Of a stretch of 64,000 nucleotides of DNA, positions 23,136 through 37,400 are shown one piece after another. Origin of the DNA: Nemopilema nomurai (taxonomy: Eukaryota > Cnidaria > Scyphozoa > Rhizostomeae > Rhizostomatidae). Within the stretch, counting starts at the first letter, position 1; the number at the start of each line of letters is the position of its first letter. Below the pieces are notes generated by a model. It searched no databases and was not told the origin of the DNA. It saw only the letters and a list, made by a program, of their open reading frames with translations. The stretch is from contig ML133408.1 in the NCBI GenBank assembly GCA_003864495.1, positions 1,619,006 through 1,683,005 on the forward strand, in the 5' to 3' direction. A program made the translations under genes and the position numbers.

Positions 23136-24912
23136 GTAAGTCTTCGTTTTGTCACATTGTATCAAAACCGTAACTAGGCTGTTCCGAAAATGATCATAAA
23201 AGGAATTCAAAGGTCGCGAATTTCAAAGACAGGACATTGAACTTTCATCATTATTCCTCTGTTCGAAATCATATTCGTTTTTGGACCTGCTAGTTACAGC
23301 CTTTGAGATTAATACATTTTCAGGCCTTTTCAGGTCCGTTGAGGACGGTGTTTTGTCCGCGCACTTCCGTCACAATTGCCAAAAACCGGTCTTCGCATTT
23401 CTCCAAAATAGGGCTAGTGGCAACGGATTTCGACTGCAAAGGTGTTTATTTGAAGACCAGTTCTTTTTCGCCTATGATGCTATTTAGTGAAAATGTTCTG
23501 TCCAATATTGGCTGCTCTTCTCTCTCTGCTCTTCTACTCACTCAAAGTCGTTGAACATTACCAATGTCGAATGAGATTCAGCCTTGCGTCTCATTTATCA
23601 TTAATTAGAAAGTTTATGTCCAAAAGTATCTCGGTAACGGAAAATTTCAGTACAATGCCCTTGTCACCTGCCTTACCAACCTTTCAAGGGGGCAGCAAAT
23701 TTTTCGTGACGTCAAAATCCCTGTGAGGGACTAGATTGCAGTCACATGGTGTCCCTGCGCAGCACCCTGCTTGCCCGTTGCTTTTGGCAACCACGAGTTG
23801 TCTTTGTCGCTTGCCTCAACTGCGAGGAGCCTGCTACGACATGTTGTGTAATGACGTTTCAAATTAGGTTTTCAGCATTTTCATTCACATTTCACCAGCT
23901 AGATCATGCAATCAAAAAAGACAACAATAATGATTTGACAATTCTAAATCAGACAAAGGGAGCCTTGAATTGCATTATTAGACCCCTCATCCGTGACAAG
24001 TTGTGGAAAAGGGACGAGGGTTTGGTATACACCAGAGTTAGCTTCCTCTGAAATGAACTCGATTGCCCCCGTCTAGGGAACCTAATTCTTCATCACTACC
24101 ATGCCTGTGTGGATGGCGATCCTCTTGCAGAAATGCAAAGACACAAAGCCCTGGATCCACACAGCTTGTGGATGGATAACTTCGTGATTGAAATCCAGAG
24201 ATGGCATGCAACTGGCGAAAGCGTCCGTTTATTCTCGCTCCCGTTTGTTGAGCACACAAAGGCTGCGGTTGAGTGAATGTCGAAGGCTCTCAGGTTGCTG
24301 TAAGTAGGCCGACGACAGCTTCGGTGGGCAATCAGGATCAGTTGACAACAGGCACGAAATGACACAACTTTGACAGATTTGAAAGCCAGCAAAGATCCTC
24401 GATGCTGCATCCACAATCCCCAAAAGCCCTTACCATGGAATGATTAATCTTTTTACTTTGAATTGTGCCATTACGCCATGCTGACATACCGTTTCTCGAT
24501 CCTCGGTATTACATCATCATTTAATAATCCTCACTCATCTTTGGTCAGCAAAGTTATTTTTAAATTTAAGTCAAGAGTCAGAGTCAGTGTTATATAAGAA
24601 GCCTGTTCATGGTTATTAGCGCCATTATGAATGAGGTGAAAAATTGCCATAATGGCGGCACGCTGCAAAAACAAAAATTTCGTTCAAATTTAAAAATCAA
24701 TTGAAAATATCCGAATAGGATCATTCAAAATTTAATTGCCATGCTATAAACGTTATATATAACTATATACACGTAGATAAACAACTTACCAACATCATTT
24801 CGTCAGCCTTTACTTGTTACTTCCTCTGTTAATTATAGCGGTCTTGAAACGGCCTAAAATTAGTACCCCTTACAACACGGCAAATTTTTCTCTAAAATTC
24901 AGGCACCATTTC

Positions 24913-25572
24913 ACCGCGTCCCATTCAGCACCAGATTCATCCCCAGATTCGGCAGTTGTATCCCTGTGGGCGTGATAGAGACTTTGGGTTTACTCAACTA
25001 GTCTTGCTCCCCTCTCTTTACTTTTTTGTTTTCTTAAACATTTTTACGAAATTCTGGCTTGTTTTTAATTATAGAGAGTTTTTGAGACAAATGAAAAGTT
25101 ACAAAGTCAATAAGTTTTGCAGTAAAAAATATATTGGCAGTGCATAGTAGTTTTGGAAACACATTTATATTGAAGAAAGAAGGCTTATAAATATTATTTG
25201 ATTTTCGACTGCAAGAGAAAACGAATTCAAATCATGCTTATAAATTAACACTATGAAACGCATCTGGGGATATACATATCTAGGGATGGAAAAAATTGGC
25301 AATGGTATCCCTGTGGCCGCGAATCTGGGGACGAAAAGTACTGTCTAGGCCAATTAGCAAAGTTGGAAGCAAAGTGGTAGAAAAGTGAATTTGTCTAGTA
25401 GAAATTGACGGATAACCACACATGACTACTTATTCTGTCGAATTATTGTCATTTTGACACGTCTCGTGCTGCATTAAAACACAAATTATGCAAAACGCGA
25501 ATTTGGGGATGAATCTGGGGATGGATCTGGGGATGAATCTGGGGATGAATCTGGTGCTTAATGGTTCGCGGT
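24913..25572. mobile_element. 660-bp MITE-like element with subterminal repeats
   Basis: The left end (ACCGCGTCCCATTCAGCACC then AGATTCATCCCCAGATTC) matches the reverse complement of the right end (ACCGCGAACCATTAAGCACC then AGATTCATCCCCAGATTC) over about 38 bp with a few mismatches. Additional ATCTGGGGATGA copies lie just inside the right end and single copies at about 25263 and 25320. There is no open frame and no clear target duplication. Confidence 0.65.
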
Positions 25573-26224
25573 CACCAATTCGTACCTTTTGAAATTCAGA
25601 GTAAACATATTGGATTGAACTCCTTTCAGTGCAAAATTGTCGTCATTGGTCTCTGTTTCAGTATGTTTTCACGAGCACAAAGTAAGGCTATCATGTGACG
25701 AAGGTTGTGCAATGTCGCACTTTCCCCAAAACGGGGCGTGTTAGAAATGTCCTGGCACAGCTCAACTTTGGCCTTTTTCATTGGCTAAAGTATTGGGGAT
25801 GGCTTATACCACGAAACCATGAAAAGCCTTACACAGCAGGCATTTCCCGCCTCTTTCAACCTGGCTCCGTCTTCTCTGTACCCAAGGCAACGGTGGCCTC
25901 GGATTAGCCATAAAGGTTGAGCAACGCAGTTGGTAGCAACCCATCACAACTAGTTTCTACAACATTTATGTGGAAAATTTTTATATCTGCAGTTTCTATT
26001 TATACACTTTTTTATAAGAATATATAATTTATTTTTAAATCTTTATTTCTTTTTTATAAAGAATTTTCTTAAATTATCCTTGATGAACACAACATTAGAT
26101 CTTTTTCTGATGCTTCATCATAAATTTCAACTAGGACAAACAAATAAATATTTTGAAGGAATGATTTGCTTCATTTGCAGACATAAGGCAAATCCGTAGA
26201 ATGGAGGGGGGAGGTTGAATCTAT

Positions 26225-26400
26225 CGAATATGGATTTATCCTACAGAATATGGATGTGCAGGCTATGGGGTGAATCCGCTGATTATGGGGTGAATCCGCG
26301 AATTATGGGTTGGGTAAATCCGCAGATAATGGGGCAAATCTACAAAATATGAGTTGAATTTGCGGAATAAAGGATGGGTGTATCTGCAAAGAATGGATTG
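26225..26400. repeat. Degenerate GAATCCGC..ATATGG repeats
   Basis: About nine diverged copies of a ~18-22 bp unit such as GGGTGAATCCGCGAATTAT. Divergence suggests an old array. Confidence 0.65.
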
Positions 26401-28430
26401 AATCGACAGAAAATGGTTTCCTTTTGGGAATGCTCTCAAGTTGGATTGATAGATAGGAATGACCGCAATACGTTGTTTCATACAGAATTTTTTATACAGA
26501 AAATGGGACCTTTCTGCAGCTTTGTGCGCGACATTAGTTATCCTTGATTCGTTCAAAGTAGAAAAATTTTAGGAACTGACGTTTTTTGCTATTGGCACTT
26601 TAAGAATAGTTATTGGCTTAGCATACAGATGCATCTGTAAAACATCTTTCGTGAAAATTTCAATTATTTGAATAACAGGCAAGAAGTTCATGTTCGTGTT
26701 CGCTTTGCCAGTAACTTTCCTTGGCCGACTTACTTCGTCTTTAATCTCTATTGTTTCAGTCATGTCACAATTATAGTCTGGTTATTTATGCAAACTGTAT
26801 ATGTTCTGAAGGTGGTATATGCTGGTCGGTTTCGGCGCAAGATCTGGCCAAAACAGTTTCTTGTCAGCTTTCATCTTTGTCAGCGTTCATCATCATCTGT
26901 CAAGGATAATTGTACGAATATGAGGGCCATGAAAGATAAATTAAGAACGTTGCAAGTATCACAAGCAACAGGATTTGAGAAGAAGATCAAGTAGAGGGTT
27001 AAGTAGGTCGTCTAAAGCGCCCAGTCTTTGAATAATATTTGCAAATGTTCTTTAACTTTGAATAGAAACACCCAACTTCATTAGTGAGTAATCTGATCGT
27101 CATCAACAGCAAAACTCTGATGCGCGAAAGGCGAGGCGACAGTCAACAGGAAAAATTCAGCGTCACTGATCAAATATTGTCAAAATCACCAAAACCAATC
27201 ATTTCGGTTTATCAAATAAATTCATTTATTTCTCACAAGATAGCAAAACCTCAGTTGTGTATTGTATAGAAAATGTTTAAACGGCTTAACGAAATATTTC
27301 CGAAGCATTTGACAAAACAACATTCCAATCATCGTAAACCAATAAACGGTGCCGGGATGATATTTAAGGGTGCATATCGTATGGCGTCAGGGTCTGTAAA
27401 TGTAGGGCAGTTTGTGTGTCGAGGGGTAGGTATGGTCTTGCGGGGTGGTTTGTATCTAAAGAGCGAGGCGGATTTCTAGGGGGTATGACTGGTATCCAGG
27501 GAAAAATAGCAGGTCAACTGTCTTTGTTGGGTAAACACGAGGCTGTGGAGATATTTGTGTACACGTGCTGCGCAAGGTTCCAACTGTTTGAAGAAGATTC
27601 ACGAAATAAAAGATGGCAGATATCGAACATAAACAAAGGAATAAAGGTTTGCTAGTGTGTAATTGGCAAAGAAAGCGAAGCAATTGCTCGGTTGCGATAA
27701 GGTGCGAAACAGGAGAACTTTCTTCGCCCACCAACCGTTTTTGTTCAAAAAGAGCAAGCTGGCGTGAGAAACGAATTACGTCTTCAGAGCGAAAACCGTA
27801 GAAGAAGCTTTGGAAACTGAGAAAAAATTACAATAGTTCGCGATAAGAAGATTTCAACGAGAAATGTCAGCAGTTATGGAGATTGCTGCTTGCTAATGAA
27901 AAGAAGGTGCTGAGAAAGGTCTTAGAAACTAAGCGAAAATCCCATCAAGATATCTGCAGATATCGCAATATCGCACGGCCTTCCCTTTAGCCATTCTTGC
28001 GGCACTCTGGGCAGTATTGGTTCGCATTGGAAAGCTGCAGACGGAGTGCGGGCGGCTCCTTGGTTGCACACACTGACCCTTTCGTCTGTGGTCGGAAATC
28101 AGTCTTTTGGTCCTGGCTCAGCTCTCCACATTTCGGCATTTGCGATTTACGTCAACGAAGCGAGACACGCCTAATCAAGTGGCCGGTCGGCAGTTCACGT
28201 TATGAATGCGAGGAAGACATCGCTCGGGCATTGAGGGGAATGCAGTCTGACTGAGAGTTGCTGCAATCCCGTGTTGAAAAGCAAGGCTTTCTCTTTGGAG
28301 GAGGACAGTTGCGAAGTCTACAGGTTGCGCATAGAGTGGCAGCACCTAAAGAGAAAGGAGGCTCGCAGATGTGCTGTTGGGGTGCTTCTGAGATAATTAC
28401 CAGCTTGCAAGAAGCAGCCTAGTTCAAATA

Positions 28431-31400
28431 ATGGGAAAAGGCGCAAGAAGTCAGCAGTACTCGACTATAAAGGTCCACCACACGATATCGCGACAAACTC
28501 GGCTGATTCGCTGCCTGTTCGCATTGGCTCTGGTGAGCACGGGCGTGGCAGTGGCATTCGTCGTTCTTTACGTCGTCAAGGACCAGTCGGTTCCTCTAAC
28601 AAGAGAGTGTCTCCTATCGAGCTGTGTCCAAGTCGCTGCTAGTAAGACCCCTTCCATTGTTTATGCATCTTTTTCGTTAATGTTGTTGTTTAGCTCTTGC
28701 GTTTGCTTGCAATCGTTAGTTCATCAGCTACCCTAGCCAATACATCGCAAGTGCAATTGATGCGAATGCAGATCAGTTTCTTCCGGTCTTTCAATAAGAT
28801 TATTCAAATGGCCTTGAAAATAGGCAAATATACTCGAGTGTTTTCTAGAGGGCTCCCTGTTTGATATTGCTTTCAGCTACTCTCACGGCAAAGTCTTACT
28901 GGCCCGACGTGAAAGTTCAACTTGTTGTGATGTTCTATGGTGGTTCCCCAGTTTTGTGTGTTGCCCTCATACTTTTGACCTTATTGAGTTGGATCCTCAC
29001 AATTTTCATTGACACGAATCCGACGACTATTTTTTGAGTGAGGTTTTTCTGCTAAAAAGCCGCTTAAACAACAAGGCGATAAAGAAAACACTAGGAAACA
29101 GCTTATTTTATTCTAGTTACCTCGGATACCTTCTAGGGGAGAGTTTTGCAAAGAAGGCATTTAAAGTTTGGCTGTGTTTTTACGAAGCAGAATGCAATGA
29201 CATACTGTCAATGGGTATATCGCGTTTGATTCCCTTAATATTCGGCCGTATTATTGACTTGTCATTGTGGCGGTCATGTAACTCATCCGTTATCTTCGAA
29301 CTGCAAGCAACCCACAGATTATCCGTCAAGTTCCATCGATCCAATTCGCGCGTACGCCAACACTGCGTTCTCCTTTAATAAGTCGGCTGCATTCTGCGTC
29401 GCCAGAGACGTGCCTGCACCTTGCTTGGTGGCCTGTGCATTTTCCATTTGCCTGGCTTTCATTATGACTGTCAGACAAGCCACTTTTCCCACGCAAAGAA
29501 AGGCTTCGCCGATGCATATCTTTACTCAAAGGCAGTGGATGATGACAAAAGCCAGGCCTGCCGCCAACAACCGATGCGAAACCCGCTTTTCCAGATGACG
29601 CGGCTGGGACAGTCGTGTGACCGCCACAATGACCGCCGGCAGAAGTATTCAGAGCCAGAAAACGAGACTCATCGTGGCTACCTCTAAATTGTCGCAAATT
29701 CACATGCTGAATTCGTTCGCGGTTCTATGATACATGTGAGCTTTTTGCAACGGCAATGCCCGATTTTGCAAATCAATAATACCAAAACAGCATAAAACTC
29801 AAAACCTAAAGCTGCTCGTTTTTTGTTGTGGTAGACACCTGAAATGACGCAAACGAAGGGATGGCGCCTGAAAACAAACATTGTTCAAAGTTGCCTTTCA
29901 TTTAGCCAGCTTGGTATTTGTCTTTATATTATCAAATGCAAGCACCCATCTTCAAGTCAAATCCTGCAACTGGGATTTCACCGAAATCTTTGCTTGAGGC
30001 AAGAGTAAACAAAGATTTGAAGCATTCCTTTAGAAGAATTAATGCCCCTCCTCAATGCCCCTCTTCAATGCCCCTCTTCAATGCCCCTCTTCAATGCCCC
30101 TCTTCAATGCCCCTCTTCAATGCCCCTCTTCAATGCCCCTCCTCAATGCCCCTCTTCAATGCCCCTCTTCAATGCCCCTCTTCAATGCCCCTCTTCAATG
30201 CCCCTCTTCAATGCCCGACTATTTTGGCCTACATGTAGATTAGTTCGTGCAAATTTACTGCGGTATCACATGAAAATTGCTTGGGGCAGCCTTCTAACGC
30301 AATAAGAGGAGCGTGGGGGAATAAACGCAGGTTTTGTGCGACTTGGGTCGTGTTACAACCTTTTTCCGAAATATTACAAAGGGACAGTGACATGACGTTT
30401 TAGGTAGTTTTTTAGTTAGGAGATTTTGTTGTAGTCCTTGCAAATGTGGCTGAAATCACCCAAGACTCAAACGAAGCTTGCGGATTTAAAGGAGCTCTTC
30501 TGTACCCATAACTGGTGCTGATAGATCGCCTACAACGTTCGCCAGGTGGTACAGCTGTACGGAGACCAGTTGTCCCGCGGGTGCAAAAGAGGACTTGAAG
30601 CTGTATCTGTTGGTTGATCATCAGGAAAAGGAGGTGGCAGAGGCATGGGGGCTAATTAATGCAGGGCAAGCTTCAACAAAAGAGCTCTTTTCCAACATGC
30701 GGCGACAAGGGGCTTTCTTCTGCTAGCAGAGAGATTCGCTTCGGATAAGGCGAAGCGAAATGGCTGCAGCAAAACCAGCAGTGTTGCATGGTGTCTGATT
30801 ATCTGTTTGCATGTTTTGTAAATTTTGTCTAGAATTGCTGAATTTCGCAGGTATATCTTGAATAATTAACGGCCCTCCTCTCACCACCTTAGTCAGATGT
30901 TGGTTGCGATTTGCGTCAAGCGGCCTTCCACCACCCCATGATCTCAGCGAATCCGCGTTTTCTTCGCAAGAGGTCGCCGTCAATAATTTGTATTTTCAAA
31001 AACTAGTTTTATCTCTCTTCATCAAACAATAGAATTCTACTAAACTGTGTTATGAGGGTCTTCATTATTCGCTCTGGAAAATTGACCATTGGTCTTGATC
31101 TGCCAATCCTATTTCATCCTTCTTGGTAATATTCCTTGGAGTGTTTTTCTGTTAACTCATACAAACAAGGGGAGAGGAGAGTCCGCAGGTTTCAATCAAT
31201 AAGAGCCCTCATTGTTTCCTTACTCGTAAATTTTTTGAGTCATATTTCAACGGCCCGCAGCAAGCAGCGGTGACAAAACTGTGCCAAATTACTGTACCAT
31301 AATGGTACTTGGTGCAGAATACATTTCTTTGAGAAAATTGGCAAAAATAGTAGTCATTTTGGACTTGTTTTCAGTTAAACAATTCCGGTTAGAATAAGAA

Positions 31401-34400
31401 ATATACACGAAAATTTATTTCAAGAAACATACAGAAGGTGTAGTGATTTTGTCAATTGCAGACGAAAGTTATTATGGCCTGTTGGGAAAGATGCTTCAGT
31501 GGCGTATTAGGATACGTCTCCGTCAAGTTTTTTAGTAAACAGATGTTTTCATGAACGCGAAGAGGTCCTAGCTGCTACAACGTGAAACATCAAGGATTAA
31601 CGTCAAGTATAAGAGTGAAACAACTTTCTTTTCAGGTGTCATTGGTCGAATGAATTTGTCTGCCAAACCCTGTGAAGATTTCTACCAATACTCGTGCGGT
31701 GGATGGCTGGACAGGTCGGCTATACCTGATTCGAAAACGCGCTACAGCATCTTCTCTGAAGTGAGCAGCAGGAATAGGGAGATCATCAAGCTGGAACTCT
31801 CCAAGATCATGAGTGGCCAAAAGAACATGTCGGTAAGAGATAACGGGAATGCCTCAGCCTGAATGGCTCTTTAACGAACAACGAGAATGCCTCAGCCTCG
31901 GACTGGCAAGCAACCTCCGAGCCAGGCTTTGGCACGTTTCTCGATCAATCAGAATCATTGATCAGTTTTTAGAATTACATCCACGCTCCCTTCTATTGTA
32001 TTCGACAGTAAATTGAAAAGTAATATCATGTAAGTAACCTAATGGATATAAGGCTCTTGAAATTTTATAGATAATATAATGATAGCACTCGCGAAATATT
32101 CCACACCATATTTGACTCTGTTTTAACTTAATCGCTTTATATGTAATGATCGGTATTTCGCCAAGCGTTAGGCACTTCTCATCGAATCAGACCGACCTTA
32201 GAGCTTGGCCTTATGTGAATCTTGGCATGATATGATGGTATAATTTGTTCAGTTAATATCAGTCTTTATATGACGATTTAACTCCACAGTCGCAAGCAAT
32301 ACGAAATGCGGTGACATACTACGCAACTTGCTTGGACACAAAGAGCATCGAGGCCATGGGCGACCAGCCGTTGAAGAGCCTCATCAAAAAGTACAACTCG
32401 TGGCCGGTGACGGATGGAAACTTCAGCGCTGCCACCTGGAATTGGACGGACACCTTCCAAAGAACGCACAAGTACTTAGGGATCGCCCCGGTTTTCAATA
32501 TGTACATAGGTAGTGACTTGAAAAATTCTTCAAGAAATGTCATCACGGTGGGTTTCTCAATCATCGTCGCGCCTTTATGCTCTTCGTATTGTATTCAACA
32601 AATCGTATTGGTGCTCTATGAACATTCTTTGCGTGCAGCGCTTTCATTATTGTTTTCTTCTTCTAATCGCTGCGCATATTTCATCTATAGTTTCATTTAA
32701 CTCAAGGTGCAATGCTAATGTTTCCCCTCCACCTCTTAGCTTGACCAGACAGTCTTTGGAATCTCCAGAGAAGCCTACTTGCGCAACACAACCTACCACA
32801 ATAAGGTAGATGAAACATTTACGCTTTAATTTATACTTTTCATTCAAAAAGTATGCAAGTGAATTTTGGAAGCCCCTGAATTTTAGACTTGCTTTCTGCA
32901 TGGCAAATCAGAGCTAACTTTAGGCCAGTTGTTTCTTGTGGTGTGTTTATGTAAAGCGATTGGATTGTCATTTAAATTCCTTATGTCGGTGTTCCACGAT
33001 TTTTTATTTAAGTGACATTCTTCGCTTGTGACAATCTGTAATTTTTTTTAGATCCGACAGGCATATCGAACATTGATGAAGAAAATTGTCACTCTTCTTG
33101 GTGCCAATGAAAATGGAACAATGATCATGGATCAAGTGTATGAATTTGAGAAGCGCCTAGCAAATGTGAGGCTTTCGATCCTGTATATTGTTCCCCTTGG
33201 AAAAGGTCCAATTTAGCTTTAAAGTTTGATGAAACAACTGTATGACAATATGAACAATATGAACCACTTAGGCCCTTTTCAGGGCCTTTTAAGTGCCATG
33301 TTTACTTTAAATTTCCTTGGATTGGTGATGTTTTCTAAAAATTTAAAATGAAAAAAGAGAGCCATTAATTTCTGATATTCAGCTGTGAGTTTCTGTGTGG
33401 TCTACAATGCTAAGACCATGTTTCCCTTCACCCAAAGGATTGCGTTCCTGCCCATAAAAAAGTTTAGTCGTATACGCATTTTGTTGCCCATGTGAAGCTC
33501 GGTATGTAGAATAAAACAGCATGTTCCCACGAGCATAAGGACCAAAACGTCTGCAGAAAGAGAGCAGCCGCGTCGAAATTGTAAAAGACACAATGCCCAA
33601 ATTAATTGTGATTCGGCTATAGGACAACACCTTTCGGATAATCCATATTGCGCCAAAGCATACAGTACGGACAATTTTCGTATAATTGGGCAAACTAGGT
33701 CGTCTTTTCACCTAGGTGTTTTGGAGTCTGTCTATATTTTAATGGGAAATCCCATTCTTTGTAGACAGAAAGAGTTCGTCTTTTCCCTTTGCCTATTCTG
33801 AAGTTAGGTGTATGGCAGTGGTCCCTTTTACACACTTGTTTTCAGAGCTAGTGAAAATCAAAGGGTAACGTTTTCTGATGCCGCGTACTTTGCTGGACGT
33901 GCGAATATTGTAATGCGACCCTTAACAGAAGTGGAGTTGAACAGTGATTTGTTTGAAGAAGAAAACACAGCCGCAGTCAGGTCAATATATAGATTTTTTA
34001 GAGAATGTCACTCGACTTTTAAAGGAAGCTTCTTTTTCACCCAGATAACTCTTCCTACTGAGCAAGCGAGACAGTACAACAAGAACTATCGGAAAATGAA
34101 GCTGAAGGACTTCGCCAACACGACAGGGATACCGGTAGGTTTGACTGCTACTAAATAAAGTGAAGTTCAGTAGGACCTCATGGCTGTGGCTAGGTCAATG
34201 GAAGTTACGCAGGTCCTTTGTACAGCCCAGTTTTTCGTTTTGCATTTACGCTTTGGCTATTGGTAAACTCGACAAATTAGACATCTCGGTAATTCCTGAT
34301 TCTACCCTTAAATGAAGATATTTGTATTCAACTCGAACACTTACTGGCGCTCGCTTGATACCATGGCAACACTTTATTTACAGCTTGAGTGGCTTAAGAA

Positions 34401-37400
34401 TTGGTTCGACTGGGCGTTTATGGAAACAGGCATGAAAATCTCCGACAATGAAGAAGTCGTGACGTACTCTATAGACTACATCCGGGATTCATACAGACTC
34501 TTCACAAACGAGGATCCAATGTAAGCATCCTCCCTTTCGCTTTAGGCTTCGCTACGTTGAATTTGTTTGAAGTATTGTACTTGTAACGTTTTTAAACAGT
34601 AAAGGAAATGTTTTGTTATGAATTATTTATTAATTAAACGCATTAGGTACGCTTCTTTCCACACAAACATTTGAATTTCTAGCATTCAGTCCTCCTACAT
34701 GATGTGGTCAGTCGTCTACTCGCTCGGCTCCGTTCTCCTCGGTAAATACAAGGAGGCCTACAATGAATACTACGCAACGATTCAGGGAACCACTGCGGAG
34801 GATCCAAGATGGGAAACGTGCATGTCTTCGACGTCATCAGGATTTGGTTTCGCTCTTGGAAGACTTTTTGCAGACAAGGCCTTCAAAGTTTCCGCCAAAG
34901 TCATGGTCAGTTTTTCAAACTCGCAGTCATTTACTGTGCCCAGGTCTCTTTCCGTCATTTTTAGTAGGCAATTATTATTACTATACATACAAGTCCGTTG
35001 GGCATACTAACCAAAGTGATTAATTATCGGTTATTTCTGATACTGATGGTCGGGAATATTTATTAGCCGAAATTGATCTATTACCTTTTGATAAGGATTT
35101 ATGAACTTCCGTCTGTGATCAATATGATTTATCGTGAAATAGGCGGAAGAGATGATTCACGGAATCCGAAAGTCGTTTATTGAGAACATTGATACTTTGA
35201 ATTGGATGGATGATGTCACCAAGAAGGCTGCTAAAGACAAGGTAGACCGGCGTTTCTGTCGTCGCTTTTTGCAATCACCAAAGTAGCAAAAGTATTTCTT
35301 TTGGTCGTGTTTTTGTCAATGCTTTCGAAATATGCGCACTCAGAAATGTATGAAAAATAGAGATGTCGCGCAATGAATATAGCCTTTTCCGTAATTAAGG
35401 GTTTTATTTCTGTACACAGCATGCTAACTTTGATCTCAGCCCTTGTGATGTCTTTTATGTATCTTGATTGTTCGATAACATTGAATATTCAAAGCTTTCA
35501 TTGACTTTCTTGAATGACTTTATTTACTCCAGGCGAACGCAATTATTCAGAATATTGGATACCCAAACTTTATTGTCAAGGATAGTGACTTGGACAAAAA
35601 CTACCAAGGGGTAAAAATACATTTTCTTCACATTTTCTCACTACACCTGCCTTGATTAAATTCTCTGATCGGTATTTATCCGTGCAAGGATCCAAACTGA
35701 GACAGGTCAAACCCCCTCCCTTTGTTGTGAGGAACTTTTATTTTGTTAAAGTAAGTCTTGTTAAAGCATTTGATTTAAAAGTTTGTTGACGCAAGTAAAA
35801 ATATTTTACTTTGAGTGAAGTGCGTAAATGGCGCAACATTAATGCCTTCATTATTAAGATTGTCATTATTATTTATTATTAAGAAATTTATAATTATCAA
35901 AAATTTATCATTATTAAAAATTTATTGAACAAGTGATTTGCGGTACAAAACTTCACAATCGCTAGAAAAAGCGGAACTAGTTTTTGCATACTTAAAGTAC
36001 TTTTTTCTTCTTAAAGTACTTGAGGAGTGTCGGACGAAAAAAATACTTTAAGTATGCAAAAACTAGCTCCGTTTTTTCTAGCCATTGTAAAAATTTATTA
36101 AGAAGTAGATAAACTTGACGGTCAAACCGTTACCAAATTCTTCAATGCTTGTAAGCTGGTTATATCAATTCTGTTGATTCCATTGATTCTATTGATTCTG
36201 CGCTCTGCTTTTTTCCTGATTATATTCATTCTTTTGATTTTATGGATTTTGTTGATTCAATAATTCTTTTTGTTTATTGATTCTATTGCTCCTATTAATT
36301 CTGTTCATTCTATGATTCTGTTGATTCTACTGATTATATTGATTCTGTTCATTCTATGATTCTGTTGATTCTACTGATTATATTGATTCCGTTGATTCTA
36401 TTGCTCCTATTGATTTTGTTCATTCTATGATTCTGTTGATTCTATTCCTCCTATTGATTTTGTTCATTCTATGATTCTGTTGATTCTACTGATTATATTG
36501 ATTCCGTTGATTCTATTGCTCCTTTTGATTCTGTTCATTCTATGATTCTGTTGATTCTACTGATTATATTGATTCCGTTGATTCTATTACTCCTATTGAT
36601 TTTGTTCATTCTATGATTCTGTTGATTCTATTCCTCCTATTGATTTTTTCATTCTATGATTCTGTTGATTCTACTGATTATATTGATTCCGTTGATTCTA
36701 TTGCTCCTTTTGATTTGGTTCATTCTATGATTCTGTTGATTCTACTGATTATATTGATTCCGTTGATTCTATTGCTCCTATTGATTCTGTTCATTCTATG
36801 ATTCTGTTGATTCTACTGATTATATTGATTGTTGATTCTGCTGGTTTTGCATGTTTGACGTGTTTTTGTGGATATGCGATACTCGAGCATCATTCGAATT
36901 ATGCATTTCAATTCCTAAGTTTCAGCGGAACTTTGCTGTGATCTAATTCGCAGCCAGAAGATTTTTTGTTCACATGATCTGCACACTCTAGTTTGTCAAG
37001 GTTCAGTTCAGATTTAACTCCCCCATTTGTTCTGTTCGTAGTTGATTGTGAGAAAAGGCAACTTTTTTACCAATGTTGTGAGCAGACGAACATTCAACAA
37101 TCTTAGAAACTACAAAAAATTTGGCCAGCCAGTTGATAAAACTGTGTAAGTCTCTTTTCTACTTATGGTCATGACACTCAAATGTTCTGTTTTGCATCTT
37201 GAAGTATTGTACTGTATTAACCTTTTCTATACTGTATTACGCTTTGCTGTACTTTATTTCGCTTTGCTATACTGTATTTCACTTTACTGTACTGTAATAA
37301 GTGCACTGTTCTTTTCTATTGAGCACCATTTCATCTTGGTACCTTGGTTTTGTTATAAGTTTAACTTGTATTTTTTTCAATCTTCATTATGAAGTAGACG

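Larger units (their letters stand above)
23136..28430. other. Intron/upstream region between the two protease first exons
   Basis: It holds a TIR-bounded element at 24913-25572 and degenerate repeats at 26225-26400. No other gene is supported. The 28200-28430 segment should include the promoter of the second first exon, but no named motif is visible. Confidence 0.45.

Noticed and set aside
22889..28430. A second, independent M13 gene starting at 22889
   Set aside because: No further protease exon lies before 28431; phase and end sequence fit an alternative first exon of the single downstream gene.
29326..29703. 125-codon minus-strand frame
   Set aside because: Random composition, lies in a protease intron, no splice or homology support.
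30041..30243. Possible CRISPR-like or coding array
   Set aside because: Direct tandem repeats without spacers, eukaryotic context, the same peptide in all three frames.
33808..34044. Longer version of the protease exon beginning upstream of 34045
   Set aside because: Starting at the TTCAG near 33845 gives a stop or wrong phase; the pyrimidine-rich acceptor CACCCAG at 34044 restores the conserved ITLP join in phase 0.
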